Below, in pieces: positions 22,763 to 34,040 of a stretch of DNA of 64,000 nucleotides. The stretch is taken from NCBI GenBank assembly GCA_024138015.1, contig JAMXBB010000004.1:108693950-108757949 (forward strand). The letters are read 5' to 3'. The translations under genes and the position numbers were made by a program. Position 1 is the first letter of the stretch. Each line of letters begins with the position of its first letter. The stretch comes from Lumnitzera littorea (taxonomy: Eukaryota > Streptophyta > Magnoliopsida > Myrtales > Combretaceae). The notes beneath the pieces are model-generated. The model was given only the letters and a program-made list of their open reading frames with translations, was not told where the DNA came from and made no database searches.

Positions 22763-24175
22763 AGCACTCAAGGTAGTTTGTACAAGCTGTTAGCTGGACT
22801 AACCAAGCTCGGGTCCTCAAAGGTACAGGAGTTCAGAGCTTAATGGTTAGCACCTTTTAGCTTTAGGGACCTCAATACCTATGTTGAGTTCCTTCACCCA
22901 AAAGAGTATTAATTGTCTTTATGAGCTTAAGTATCTTATCAAATTGGTTTAAGGGAGCTCAACCTCTTCTTATGTGAGTTCGTGTTGGAAAGCTTGGCAC
23001 ACTAATGTAGCAAGTCTTCGAGCTCAAGATCTCATAATAAGGCCACAATTCCTATCATCCCTTTTGGATTGTTTGAGATTTAGGATTAAATCTGGCTCAA
23101 CTTTTGACTGGTCATCCTCGGGGATGTATGGGCTAAGGTCAACAATGTTGAAAGACCTAATATCTTTATGGTAAGTCTACCTTATAACCATTCTGATTAA
23201 TCTTCTCAATGATCCTAAATGGTTCATCTACCTTGAGAGATAACTTGCTTTTCCTTAGATTCGGGAACCAATCCTTTCTGAGGTGAATCCACACCAGGTC
23301 ACTAGGTTAGAATCCTTTGATCTTTCGTCCTTGACTCTATCTTTTGAGCTTAGAAGTAGCTCGAGTCATCCAATCTACTACCTTTTAGTGCATTGCTCGA
23401 ATAGCCTCAGGTCGATCTATAGCTTGTTGGTCCTCTAAAAAGCTTAGTAAGGGTGCTTAGTTAAGTTAAAGGTCAAGGTTGAACCCATAGGCAATCCCGA
23501 CGGGTAACTTGTCTGTGATGCTATGTATCATCCTATTATAGGCAAATTCAATTATGGGTAAGTGCTGATCCCAATCTACCTGAATTCTTCTAGCTACAAC
23601 TTGGAGTAGTATGACCTCCATTTGTCAGTTTGCCTATGGATGGCATGATGTGCTAAACATTAACTTAGATTCAAGTCATCTCCACAATGTCTTCCAAAAA
23701 TGGCTTAGGAACTTAGGATCCCTACTGAATACTAAAGTCCTTAGCACTCCATACAACTTGACCACTTCTTGCAAAAAGAGAAAAGAGATAGCCGAAGCAT
23801 TATTAGTTCGATTACACAACACAAAACGTATAATCTTACTGAATCTATCAATAACAATCATAATAGAGTCCTTACTTCGGGATGTCCTTGACAATCCATG
23901 CTTAACTCAAACCATGGTTTGGTTGGGATAAGTAGTGGTAAATAAGGTCATTGTTTAGTTCAACTCCTTACTCTTTTGCAAGTGGCACACCTCTTTGAAA
24001 TTGAGTACACATCTCTCATTATCCTTAGCTAGAAGAACCTTGACTCTAACAACTCAATGGTCTGCTTCATGCTAAAATGGTTGGATAATCCATCGCCTTG
24101 TACCTCTCGCAATAACAATTCATGCATAGAATAGGTTGGGATATATAACTTGCCCTTTTGAAGCAGGTATTTGTT
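22763..24175 (-). pseudogene. Ty3/gypsy integrase and C-terminal remnant (family D)
   Basis: Read on the minus strand from 24175: the N-terminal zinc domain (H-E-L-L-L-R-E-V ... S-N-H-F ... C-A-T-C, about 24120-23965). Then the catalytic core entry with S-R-S-K-D-S-I-M-I-V-I-D-R-F-S-K near 23895-23840 and S-R-D-P-K-F-L-S-H-F-W-K-T-L-W near 23725-23680. Then a degenerate H-P-x-T-N-G-Q-T-E motif with two stops (about 23645-23612), and the C-terminal part (F-N-I-V-D-L-S-P-Y-I near 23150-23120) ending in R-R-L-A-T-L. There are several stops and at least one frame change between blocks. After the C-terminus the D LTR begins. The type is chromovirus-like gypsy, but I cannot resolve a chromodomain. 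Confidence 0.8.
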
Positions 24176-25024
24176 TGATGTGTCTTTGGGGTCAGATATA
24201 CAAATAAGTACCACAATGAAGCAAAAAAAAAAAAAAAAACAAACAAGAAAAAAAAAAGCTAGCAAAGTTTGGGTAGCTACCGAATAGATATAATACACCA
24301 CTCGATCCTATTCGACTTACAATCCATTAATATGACTCACTAATCTAAATTGAAGAGTCACTCACCACTACTCTTTGCTAAAAAGAATAGATAAGAGTTG
24401 AAGGATAATGAGAACACTAAGGTTGCTCAAAGAAAACTTGAATAATAATCCGATATCGATGATCGTTGCCTACGTACAAATAAGTGAGGGTTTATATACC
24501 TGTTTACTACTGCTACTTTACATGTATAAAAAGATAAAAGGGTATTTTGACAATTAGGTTACATATAACATACTAAAAGGGGTAAAAGAGACAAAGAATG
24601 TTTAGTATGAAAAAGTAAAGAATCCTTCTAGAATATTATGCTAAAAGTTACGTGTCATGTGTAGCTGGATGTAAAAATATGGTACAGGTGGGCTAAAGTG
24701 AGAGAAAAGATTTGTAGTCAGGGATCAACCAGATCTAAATCAGGTTGGGGCTCAATTAGTTTTGTAGAGAATTTAAATTGAATTGGAGTCTAGTATCTGT
24801 GGTTAGTTCGAGAGCTCGGCTTGGGTTGTTTCTGGAATATAGCATAGTTGCTGGGTAGGACTAAGTTTGATACAAGTGAAGGTCCAGTAGTTAGGTCGAT
24901 AGGAAATCAAGTTTGGATATGAATCTTTGTCTCAGATATGGCTTTAAGCTAGTGTTCTTTAAATAAGTCCTTGGAGTCCTCTAGCCCGACTGCGAATAAT
25001 CGGTCCGGGGGTCAATTCCTATCA
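24176..25024 (-). mobile_element. Solo LTR E1 inside gypsy pol
   Basis: 849 bp bounded by TGAT...ATCA and by the near-duplication TTGTT (24171-24175) / TTGTC (25025-25029). It splits the pol exactly between RNase H and the integrase zinc domain, whose coding continues across the duplication. A TATA-like GTATATAAACCC lies on the minus strand (complement of about 24488-24501). Words such as AGTCACTCACCACTA, at the matching distance from the TATA box, relate it distantly to the D LTRs. Confidence 0.75.
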
Positions 25025-25849
25025 TTGTCCTCCTTGCAATATTCATTAATAATTCATCCTTCTTCACACATTGCATAGATCAATCTGAAGTGTGCATCCT
25101 TAACATACAACTCTTTGATCATAGAAAATCCAAGAAGCTTAGTTTGAAGGTTGGTCAAAAGGGCAAGTCATTGTGATAAGGCATCAGCTACGATATTGTT
25201 TTTGTCGTTATTGTACTTCACATTATAGGTAAGTCCCTCCATGAACTCGATCTACTTTACCTACCTCTTAGATAACTTGTGTTGGCTCTTTAGGTACCTT
25301 AATGACTCATGATCAATGTAAATCATAAATTCTTTAGGTAACAAATAGTATTGCTAGACTATTAGAGCTTGGATTAAGGAGTAGAACACCTTCTCATATA
25401 CAGAATAGTTAAGTGTAGCTCCATAGAACTTTTCAATGAAATAAGCAATAAGTCAGTTTTCCTACATCAGCACAACACCTATGCTTATATTGGAAACATC
25501 ACATTCTAATTCAAACACCATATCAAAGTTAGGGAGAGTAAGTACATGAGCAATGGTTAAATTCTCCTTCACTTCGTCAAAGCTCTGTTGCTCCTTGGCT
25601 CCCTACTTAAACTTAGCATTTTTTTGGATAGCTCAATAAGGGGAGCCATGATGGTATTGAAATTTTGGATGAAGCACTGGTAGAATGAAGCTAATCAGTG
25701 AAAACTATGAATGTCGATAGAATAGGTTAGCATAACCCATTCAATAATTGCTTCCACCTTCTCCTCATCAACTTGAATTCCTCCTCAATTCACAACAAAT
25801 CTTAAGAAAACCACATCAGGTCGATAGAAATCATTCTTCATGAAATTGC
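25025..25849 (-). pseudogene. RT C-terminal end and RNase H remnant (family D)
   Basis: The minus strand from 25849 gives the end of RT, with G-I-Q-V-D-E-E-K-V-E-A-I-I-E-W at about 25790-25740. The gypsy word A-S-F-Y-Q-C-F-I and the I-M-A-P-L-I-E-L block follow near 25690-25630. Then comes a decayed RNase H with the L-R-Y-L-K-like and K-H-type segments down to 25100, heavily interrupted by stops. It joins 28754-30474 across the B2 insertion; the duplicated ATTGC/ATTAC marks the join. Confidence 0.75.
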
Positions 25850-28753
25850 TATAAGCCTTAAAGCTAAGCCAAATAACCGTAGGTTTGAGCTTAGAACCCA
25901 AGGTTTAGGGCGATCGGCTAAAGGATCCGATCAAACCCAAATTATAAACTATTGAGAGAAATATTAGTAAAAATGACCCCGTAAATTTAAATTTAAGAAA
26001 TAAATAGTAAAATAGGAGACAATAAAATTTTCAAATTTTAAGCATAATAATTGCTAATTGCTAATTACTAAAAAGGCGAAAAGTGTAATATAATAACTAA
26101 TAAATTACTAAAGATAGATTATATGTATACTAAAAATTTTAGAATGACTAAAATAATAATTAGGAATGTTCACGTGTATCCCACATGTATTTACATATAG
26201 ATAAAAATACGCGAAATTACCTAAATTGGCCAAAAACTAAGCAAATAATTAAAGAAAATTATAAAATAATTATGGAAAAATCAGAAAAAATCAGAAGAGG
26301 ATAAGATGAATCAAGATTAGGTCGTGGCAGGTCCAAAGCTGCAAAAGGAAAATTAGCCAATAAAAATTAGACAACCTAAAAGCCAAAAATCAAGGAAATT
26401 GAGCAAAGTCTTGTCAAATTAATACATATTAATTACAAAAAATGTCTATAAATAGGGGAAAATTTTACAGAAGTCATTTGGACAGTTTAGCATTTAGGAA
26501 AAATATGAACACTGAAAAAATCGAGAGAAAATCCAGAAAAAAAAAAGAAAACTGTGCAGATTAGGCAAGTGAACTAAACCCATCACTCATCACCACCTAG
26601 GACCAAACCACCACCACCACCCTATACAAAAACCACCGTCTAGGCCGGCCGACAACCTTGGACCGGGTTTGGACGGCCAGAAAGCTTCGAACCGGTTAAT
26701 CATCTATTTACCCCGATTTTTGAATAATTTTGTAAAATTAGTTATTTTGCCCAAAAAATTATGAAACTTGTTATTCTGAGGTTTTATTGTATGTAGATTT
26801 AGGAAAAAATATTTATTTAGTTTAATTATGTCTAAAAATATTGGGTCCCTAACAAATTGTTCAAAACCGAGCATGATTAAACCAGAAAATAAATAGGCTT
26901 AGAAGTGTAGTTTGGAACTCAAATTTTTTCTGTAGGATGCTCATATGATGTAGAACAGTGCTATAAAACCATTTTTTTTAAATTAATTTTTGAAATTTTT
27001 AGGTTAATTTTTAGCCCTAAAATGATGGAAAAATTGGGTGATTTGGGGTTAATTAGGTGAGTAGGATGTTAATTACTGATTTAGATATTAATTAGATGTT
27101 TAGGGATGTTAATCTCTGAAGTAGAACCCTAATCCTAGCCTTTGGAGTATTAAGTATGATTAATTAGGGAAATTAGGTAAGTAATGTAAGAAATTAGTAA
27201 TAAGTGAAATTGTAAATTAATAAATCTACAAAATTAGAGTTATTTAGGTAATATTATAATAGAAATCAGAAAAATAATAAATCTGAAATAACATTTAATT
27301 TTAAGTAAATATCTCAAAATATAAGATTTTCACACATCGGGAATAAATCCGATACCTCAATTAAAGTTAGCGTGCACCGAATAGTCTAGAATACCAAATT
27401 ACGACCCAATAGGATATTTGGACACTCGAGCTTAATGTAATTAATTTCACATTAGGATTCGAGCATATTTAAGGCTTAGGAATCAAAATTTAAAATCTCA
27501 TTTAAGATTCGAACACCAAAATAGAGTACAACGAATCATTAAGACGTAATGGGTATATACGAAAAAATGAGTTAAAATATAACTTAGAATATAAAACCAC
27601 AAATTATAAGTACTAAAAAGACCTATTTGTATTATAGGATACCCAAAGAAACATCAGCTTGCAATTAAGGAATCGAGCGTTCGAGCAATTTCAAGTAAGT
27701 TGGGTTATTGTTTATTGTAATAGAATACTAGTTTTGTAGTACTCGGAGACTTAGGCTTGTATATGATTGTGATTGTAAGTAGTTTGCGCATGTGTTTAAT
27801 GTATCTGAATTCGTGCTGAAATTTGTATTGTGAATGACTTTGTGACTGATTGAATTGGTATGAAATTGTATGAACACCCTAAACGTAATTTAATGTTAGT
27901 CGACCTTGATAACAAAAAAATGTCATGCATTGCAACCCGTTAGGGGATCATAGGATTCTCCAACCAAATACCGACCCCTTCGAAAGGGATAGCGCAGGAT
28001 TGCAAAATGGTCCCTTCTTCATCCTCAGTCAAACTAAGTGACAGGAGAGGAGGTCGCGGCGGGGGTAAAGTCAATGGTTCGAAGGTAGTCGTGGGAGAAG
28101 CGAGGTCTCCATTACACAAGCCTAGGTTTGGTTGTGAGCTGCTGCATAACATGGAACTCCTCAACCCGGATTGGAGCGGGTGAAATTTCTCTGATTTCAC
28201 AATGGACCGGACTACGTTGTGCGATGACACTTAATTGTTGCATTGCATGAAAATAATTGTTTGATAACCCTGTTTGTACTTGTATGCATTCATGAGTCTC
28301 CAATTCAACTTACTGAGCTGTAGTTGCTCATATCCTTATAGATCCTTTTGCAGGTTCTGATTTGTGATCACTTCAAGTACTATACCGCTCTATAATTACC
28401 CAGAAGTTAGTCCTTTTGAAACCAGGGGTGTGAGGATCAAGTTACTTAGTATAATGTGTAACTAGACTGACCTTGTAGTTAAAGGTTAAAGACTGATCTT
28501 GTAGTTAAAGGTTAAAGACTGATAGTTATTTTGTAAATTAGTAAGCTGTGGTGATTATGTAAAACTTCCTGGGAAAATTGTAATATTTATCATAATTGTA
28601 GTATAATTGTTAATCAAACTGTTTACTTCAAAGCGAGGAGTCGTCGATGCCTTGTGTAGGTTATGTCTATAGTAGGCACTATGAGGCCAGTTACTATCAT
28701 AGAATGGTTTACACGGCGGGATTGTTGCGACTCTGCGACTTCGGGGCGTAACA
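25850..28753 (+). mobile_element. Family B solo LTR, copy B2
   Basis: 2904 bp, same layout as 48987-51891. Its termini TATAAGCC...GGCGTAACA are each one transition from the family TGTAAGCC...GGCGTGACA. Target duplication ATTGC (25845-25849) / ATTAC (28754-28758). TATA box at 26447-26455, GC-rich block at 26580-26700, and the conserved GC-richer island at 27930-28215. A possible 3' splice site lies near 28353 (CTTTTGCAG). Nothing internal to an element is present, so it is a solo LTR. Open frames at 27940-28303 come from the conserved island. Confidence 0.85.
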
Positions 28754-30474
28754 ATTACCATACAATTTCTCAACTTAAAGCTTAGAGAAAATAGCTCGAA
28801 GATCTTCTCAATACCTCTTCAAGCCAAGGCTATAGGTAAGAATGTCCTTGAAGTAAATAACTATGAACTTCCTTATAATTCTCAAAGCATGTGGTTCATA
28901 AACCTCATAAAAGTGCTTGCGGTATTAGATAGTTCAAGCAGCATGATAAGCCATTCATATAGTCTATGTTGAGTCTTAAATATAGTCTTACACTCATCTC
29001 CTACTAGTATTTTGATCTAATGATAACCAAACTTATGATCGATCTTAAAGAAGATCTTGGCCCCATGTAACTCATTTAGCATATCGTTAAGTCACAGTAT
29101 AGGGTATCCATCCTTGATGGTGATCCAGTTGATAAATCGACTATATACGCACATTCTCCATGTACTATCTTTCTTTAATACTAATAGAGCTGGTACAGCA
29201 CAAGAACATAAAGACTCTTGTACATAACCTTTCTCTATTAGCCTGTCTACCTACCTTTAAAGTTCGGTAGCTTACTGAGGGTTCTACTTATATATAGACT
29301 TATTTAGTAAGGTAGCACCCAATTACAGATCAATTGCATGCTTAATCCCCCGAGTCAGGGGTAAGCCCTTAGGTAGCTCATTAGGAAAGAAGTTGACAAA
29401 TTCGTATAGTAGTCCTTTCACCTTACTTGATAGCTTAGGATATTGTTCCCTTAACTTAAGCATCCTCTAAACTAACAAGAAGGTCATTGCTTTTATCCTC
29501 ATCTATCTTGATAATTCAACTCAGGTCATAACCATAGCTTCTAATATTAATCAAACCACTAGACCCCTAACTCGAGCCTGAAATTGAAGGCTTGAGAGCA
29601 TGACGCGTATTCTCTTGCTCCAACCAACACTTAAAGAGTCCAAGCTACTTTTGACTGCCAACCTACTACTCTTACCTAACTGAGCTCTCCTATATGTAAC
29701 TATGATCTTTGAGGGTTAACTTGAGGAATGCTCATATGGTAGCATCAACTTGGCCATACCTATTCTGAATTGCCAGGATCAAGCCCGAGGTGATCCAGTC
29801 CTGAAGCACTCCCAGTTTAACTTAGCAACCATTGATCAGATCAGCCCTACTTAGTACAACTGTACTCATTTGTTAGATTTTATAAGTACCCCTCCAACAA
29901 CCAGCAACTATATGTCTTGCGTCCCTACATAACAGAATTTGCCATAGAAGCTTCTTACATTTGCATTCTCTTTTTATACCCTTAATCATTTCTTATATTT
30001 TACTTCTTTTAGGCAATGTCCTTTCAGTCTTTTTCGCTTTTGGAAAGTTGCCTTAGATTATCAGGTGTAAATACTCTTATACATTGTAGCCACAAAAGGC
30101 ATCTGATATTGAATATACTACATTTACCTTTGTAACTACTATGCTTACTCTTTCCTGCTTACTCTTATCCTAACCCTTCAATAAGGCTAAATACCGAGCA
30201 ATTTCACCAAACTACTCTTACGTCATATTGAGCTAGTTTCATAAGTTTACGAAGGTTTTTTTGGTACGTCATGTACTTAGAATCATTTGTAGGTATTTGC
30301 TTGTTTACTTTTTCTATTCTTGTTTCACACACTTCATCACCTTCCATTTTAAGCTTATGGTAGGCTTGAACCTATCCTTGTTATGGGCGACCTTATCTGT
30401 TCTTGGCATGGCCCCATCAACTTCTTTCCTTAAAGTTTGGCTAAGAAGAACTTACATAGACTTTAGTTGATAGG
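28754..30474 (-). pseudogene. Reverse transcriptase N-terminal half (family D)
   Basis: The minus strand contains a clear gypsy RT start: V-D-R-L-I-E-K-G-Y-V-Q-E-S, C-A-V-P-A-L-L-V-L-K-K and R-M-C-V (about 29260-29130), then L-H-G-A-K-I-F-F-K-I-D (about 29070-29035) and further blocks with stops down to 28754. Upstream, near 29430-29330, are N-F-F-P-N-E-L-P-K-G-L-P and I-K-H-A-I-D-L, the usual lead-in to RT. The YxDD region is lost in frame-shifted sequence. The remaining ~1 kb to 30474 is degenerate; I could not assign a protease in it. A C LTR begins at 30475. Confidence 0.75.
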
Positions 30475-32701
30475 TATTAAGCCCGATTTCATTTTCCTTA
30501 ATTTAACTTATATTAAGTCCAACCTATTTAATATAAATTACTCGATATAAAATTAAAGAAAGATTTTTGTTAAAAAATATTTTTTAAAAATTGGAGTCGC
30601 CAACCAGTTCAACTGGTAAAAAAATTAAGGTTGGCTACCGATTCGTAGATTTTCTAAAAAAACGATTTTTAGAAAATTAACTAAAAGAAACTGAGTTTGG
30701 GAGCTAACCTATCAAAACTAAGTCAGCATGTAAAAATAAAAAAATTAATGAGCTTTATTTTTACTTTTTTTTCTAAAAATACTAAGATATATTCAAATAT
30801 GCAAAACATAACTAAAATGAATTGTTTATTACGAATTTTTAAGAAAAAGAAAAAAAAAAAAGGATTTTTTTTATACTATCGCCTTGAAGGTATTTTCGTA
30901 CTTGTTAATCGGGATTAAACCAACGTAGTTCTTTTTTAGAAAAGATTTAGTAGGTGAATCTTTTTAAAATTTGAAAATCGAGCCAGATTTACCTTTTTTT
31001 AACAATTTATATTATTATTTAAAAAAAAAATCAAAAGATCTACTTTCACAAATCTATTTTAAAAGAAAATCTAAATAACAAAATCTTTTTTTAAAAAAAA
31101 AAAAAACTCTAGTTAAGATTTTTATTATTTTTTATTTTTAAAAAAATCACTTCGCGTCAAAAACTATTTTTCCCAAATCTTATATGCAAAAAATATAATA
31201 TGCGTATCTTCTTTGAAGATACATATCTTGGAGAAAAGATAAGCGATTTTTTAAAAAATGAAATTTTGATTAAAAAATGTAATTTAACTAAATTTATCAA
31301 AAATTGAAAATTATTAAAAAAATAGCAAAACGATATGATAACTAAAAAATATTTAAAAAACCTTTACTAAAGAAAATAAATTGGTAAAATATATTAATTA
31401 ACTAATAAAAAAATAAATAATTAAAGAAAATAATTTTTTATTACCTAAACGAGTTGAGTCGTATGTGTTTGATGTGTTCATGTTGTTGATGTCGTGATCG
31501 TGTGGACTACGCTCGCGTGATTGGTGTGTGTACTGGTCATGTGCATGAAATAGTGTTGATCATGTGTGTGATCGAGTGACCATGTTCATGTGTGAAAAAT
31601 TAATGCATTAGCATGTGTGCGTTATGTTCAAGTGGAATGTGTGAGCTATTATGGAGTGTGTGCTGTGAGTAAGTGGCATCAATATGTGAATGTGTGTGAT
31701 CGATGAGTAGGATAGTGATGTGTACCAAAGAATGTGTGTCGGTGAGAGAGTCTAGCGTGTATTGGCGTTAATGAGGGTATGCAAGCGATTAGTGTGTGAG
31801 GCGTACAAGTGTTATGAGTGGTTGAGTGAGGTCAGGTGCGATGGTAGTATGTTAAGTGTCCTTACGGCATTGCAATGTGTGAATGTATTTGTAGTGTGGA
31901 TGCTGTGGGTGCGTACCAGGTTAAGTGTTAGGGATGGCGGCAATGAAATGTATGATTAGGTGCTGGCGTCAATTCATAAGATTAGTATGTGAGTGATCAA
32001 TGCAGCGAGTGTTTTAGTGAGTGCTGTCGTTGTGCTGTATAGTGTGCAGATTGTGGTGTGGCTGCGTGTGTGTTGTATAGTGTCATGGAGAGAGTGTGAT
32101 CGACAATAGGAGCATGTGTTTATGTTTTGGGGCTGGTCGTAAGTAAGCAATAATGGAGTGTAGTAAAGTGTGTTGGGGATTGTGAAAATGTGTTCAAACT
32201 CTATCACTGCATTCCTATTTATAAGCCACTCAATTGAATCTTTTAAATCTTTTTTGATATAGATTTAATCTGAACAAATCTTAGATACAAAAGATACGAT
32301 AATCTAATTTGGATTTATTGAAGATTCATCAAAGATTCTAGAAACCCTAAATTTATTTAAGCTTTCTATCTTTGGGGCTTGACTCAATCCATCTCGATTT
32401 AGCATATTAACCCATTTAGTAAATTGTAAGTCTATTTTGACCCAATATAAATTAGATAAAGATCCACTTTATATTAAACTAGACTAAAATTTTTTTTAAC
32501 AAAGCTCAATCTTTTAATGACTTAGAATTCATTAAATTGAACGCACACCATTATCCGATTCGAACCTAAACGGCTTGACTTGACTCTTTTTATTTTTCTT
32601 TCATCTCTCATTTTTTAATTATTTTTTATTTTCTTTTTCTTTTTCTTTAACCTAGCTTAATAAAAATATTAAAATAAAATAAACAAAATAAAGTATCTAC
32701 A
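30475..32701 (-). mobile_element. Intact Ogre/Tat-like (C) LTR, copy C4 (3' LTR)
   Basis: 2227 bp. On the minus strand it runs from TGTAGATACTTTATTTTG to GAAATCGGGCTTAATA. TATA box GCTTATAAATAGGAAT (complement of about 32211-32226). The middle (31450-32200) is GT-rich with many GTGTG words and yields meaningless open frames on both strands; the 3' part is very AT-rich. It is preceded, in element direction, by a purine tract, a hairpin and a tandem array, so it is a 3' LTR. It carries no Cassandra, unlike the split LTR. Confidence 0.85.
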
Positions 32702-32746
32702 ACTACCTCTCTTTGTAGTGAAGTTCGATTAAAACTTCACTACAAA
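32702..32746 (-). promoter_or_regulatory. Polypurine tract and conserved hairpin (copy 2)
   Basis: The minus strand reads CAAAGAGAGGTAGT right against the LTR start, a good polypurine tract. Overlapping it, TTTGTAGTGAAGTT (32712-32725) and AACTTCACTACAAA (32733-32746) form a perfect 14-bp stem with a 7-base loop. The same arrangement occurs at 18445-18489. Confidence 0.8.
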
Positions 32747-32869
32747 AACAAAAGAGATACCCATTTTTGCCAAACAATACTTTGAATGGATAGAATGAGG
32801 ACTATTGACTTGAATGGTCAACTAAGTTGCGTTTATCTTAAAGAAAGATATCGACTTGAAAAGTCGATG

Positions 32870-33535
32870 TAAAGAATAACAGCTCGTCTTGAAAAGGCGA
32901 AGCATAAGAATGGGAAACCCATCTTGGAAGGAAGGGGTAAAGGAATAGGAAGTCCATCTTGAAAGGACGGTGCAAAGGAATAAGAAACCCGTCTTGAAAG
33001 GATGAGATAAAAAACCGAGGTACCTATCTTAAAGGGATAAGGCTAAAGATTTAAGGTGATTAGGAGGCCTGTCTTAAAAGGACGAGACAAAAAGGAGCCT
33101 ATCATAAAAATATAGGTCAAAAGGTTAAGGGGCCTATCTTAAAAGGATAGAAGAAAAGATTTAAGATGCATATCTTGAAAGGGTAGGGCTAAAGGATTAA
33201 GAATGCCTATTTTGAAAGAATAAGGCTGAGAATTAGGGGGTCCGTCTTGAAAGGATGAGGCAAAAAATTAGAGTACTTATCTTGAAAGGATAAAGAAAGA
33301 GATTAGGGGGTTTATATTGAAAGGATAAGGCAAAAGACTAGGGTGCCTATTTTGAAAGGATATGGCAAAATATTAGAGGGCCTACCTTAAGAGGATAGAG
33401 CAAAAAAAAAAAAAATTAGGAAGCCTATCTTGAAAGAACAAGGCAAAAAAATTAAGGGGCCTGTCTTGAAAGGTCAGGGCAAAAAGGATGGGAGGCCCGT
33501 CTTGAATGGATAAGGCAGAAGGATAGGGTAGACAC
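32870..33535 (-). repeat. Tandem array of ~40-bp hairpin units (copy 2)
   Basis: About 16-18 units with the core TATCTTGAAAGGATAAGG and a spacer like CAAAAGATTAGGGGGCC. It is the reverse complement of the array at 17726-18330. In many units the words either side of TTGAAAG can pair, with different stem letters in different units (ATCGACTT/AAGTCGAT; CTCGTCTT/AAGGCGAAG; CCTATCTT/AAGGATAG). The position, between internal region and 3' LTR, is where Ogre/Tat elements keep tandem repeats. Confidence 0.85.
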
Positions 33536-33559
33536 CATGCTAAAAAATTGATGTTCTTA

Positions 33560-34040
33560 AAAGACAAATTGGCTTCTCAAAAGGATTGATCTTTTGAAGA
33601 AGAAAACCTAACAAAAGGGTTGGAAGGCATGGTTGATTGTTTATTTTTATCCCCGGATAACTGATGTTCCTTGATGTAAGACAATATAAGTTCCTATAGT
33701 GAAATGTTTTGAACTTTGAACACAGGATAACTAAAATTCTCAAAATTCCTGGGATAGTCTAAGTTCTTAGTAAGATGACAAAGGTTCTTGAATATTCTTT
33801 TCATAGGATGGCCGAAGCTCTTGAATACTCTCACACTATAGGATAATCAAAGTTCCTGAACTAAGGATGATGAAGATTCCTGAATTAGATAACCTAAGTT
33901 CCTAAGGATGGATGACTAAGGTTCTTGAATCATTAGATAACCGAAGTTCCTAAGATAAGGATAACTAAGGCACCTTGAAATTCTCTCGAAGGATTACTGA
34001 AGTTCCTCATTTGAGGGTAACTAAAGTTTATATTGCAAAT
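33560..34040 (-). repeat. Second, more degenerate tandem array
   Basis: Irregular units of roughly 35-50 bp with the recurring words GGATAACTAAAGTTCCT and GAATTCTTGAA-like spacers (about 33650-34030). It adjoins the hairpin array inside the C element. Short minus-strand open frames here (33382-34136) come from the repeat. Confidence 0.65.

Noticed and set aside
20712..22773. A clean target duplication for the C3 LTR
   Set aside because: Candidate flanks CTAGT and CAAGC/CAAGG agree at too few bases; host D sequence near the ends is too diverged to decide.
23611..23931. 106-codon plus-strand frame
   Set aside because: Complementary-strand shadow of the integrase remnant.
27940..28303. 96-codon minus-strand frame and overlaps
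   Set aside because: Antisense to the LTR and produced by the conserved GC-richer island; the frame is not maintained in B4.
31762..32207. Overlapping plus and minus open frames (65 and 77 codons)
   Set aside because: They lie in the GT-rich middle of the C LTR, show no conserved residues and are not kept at the matching place in the other C copies.
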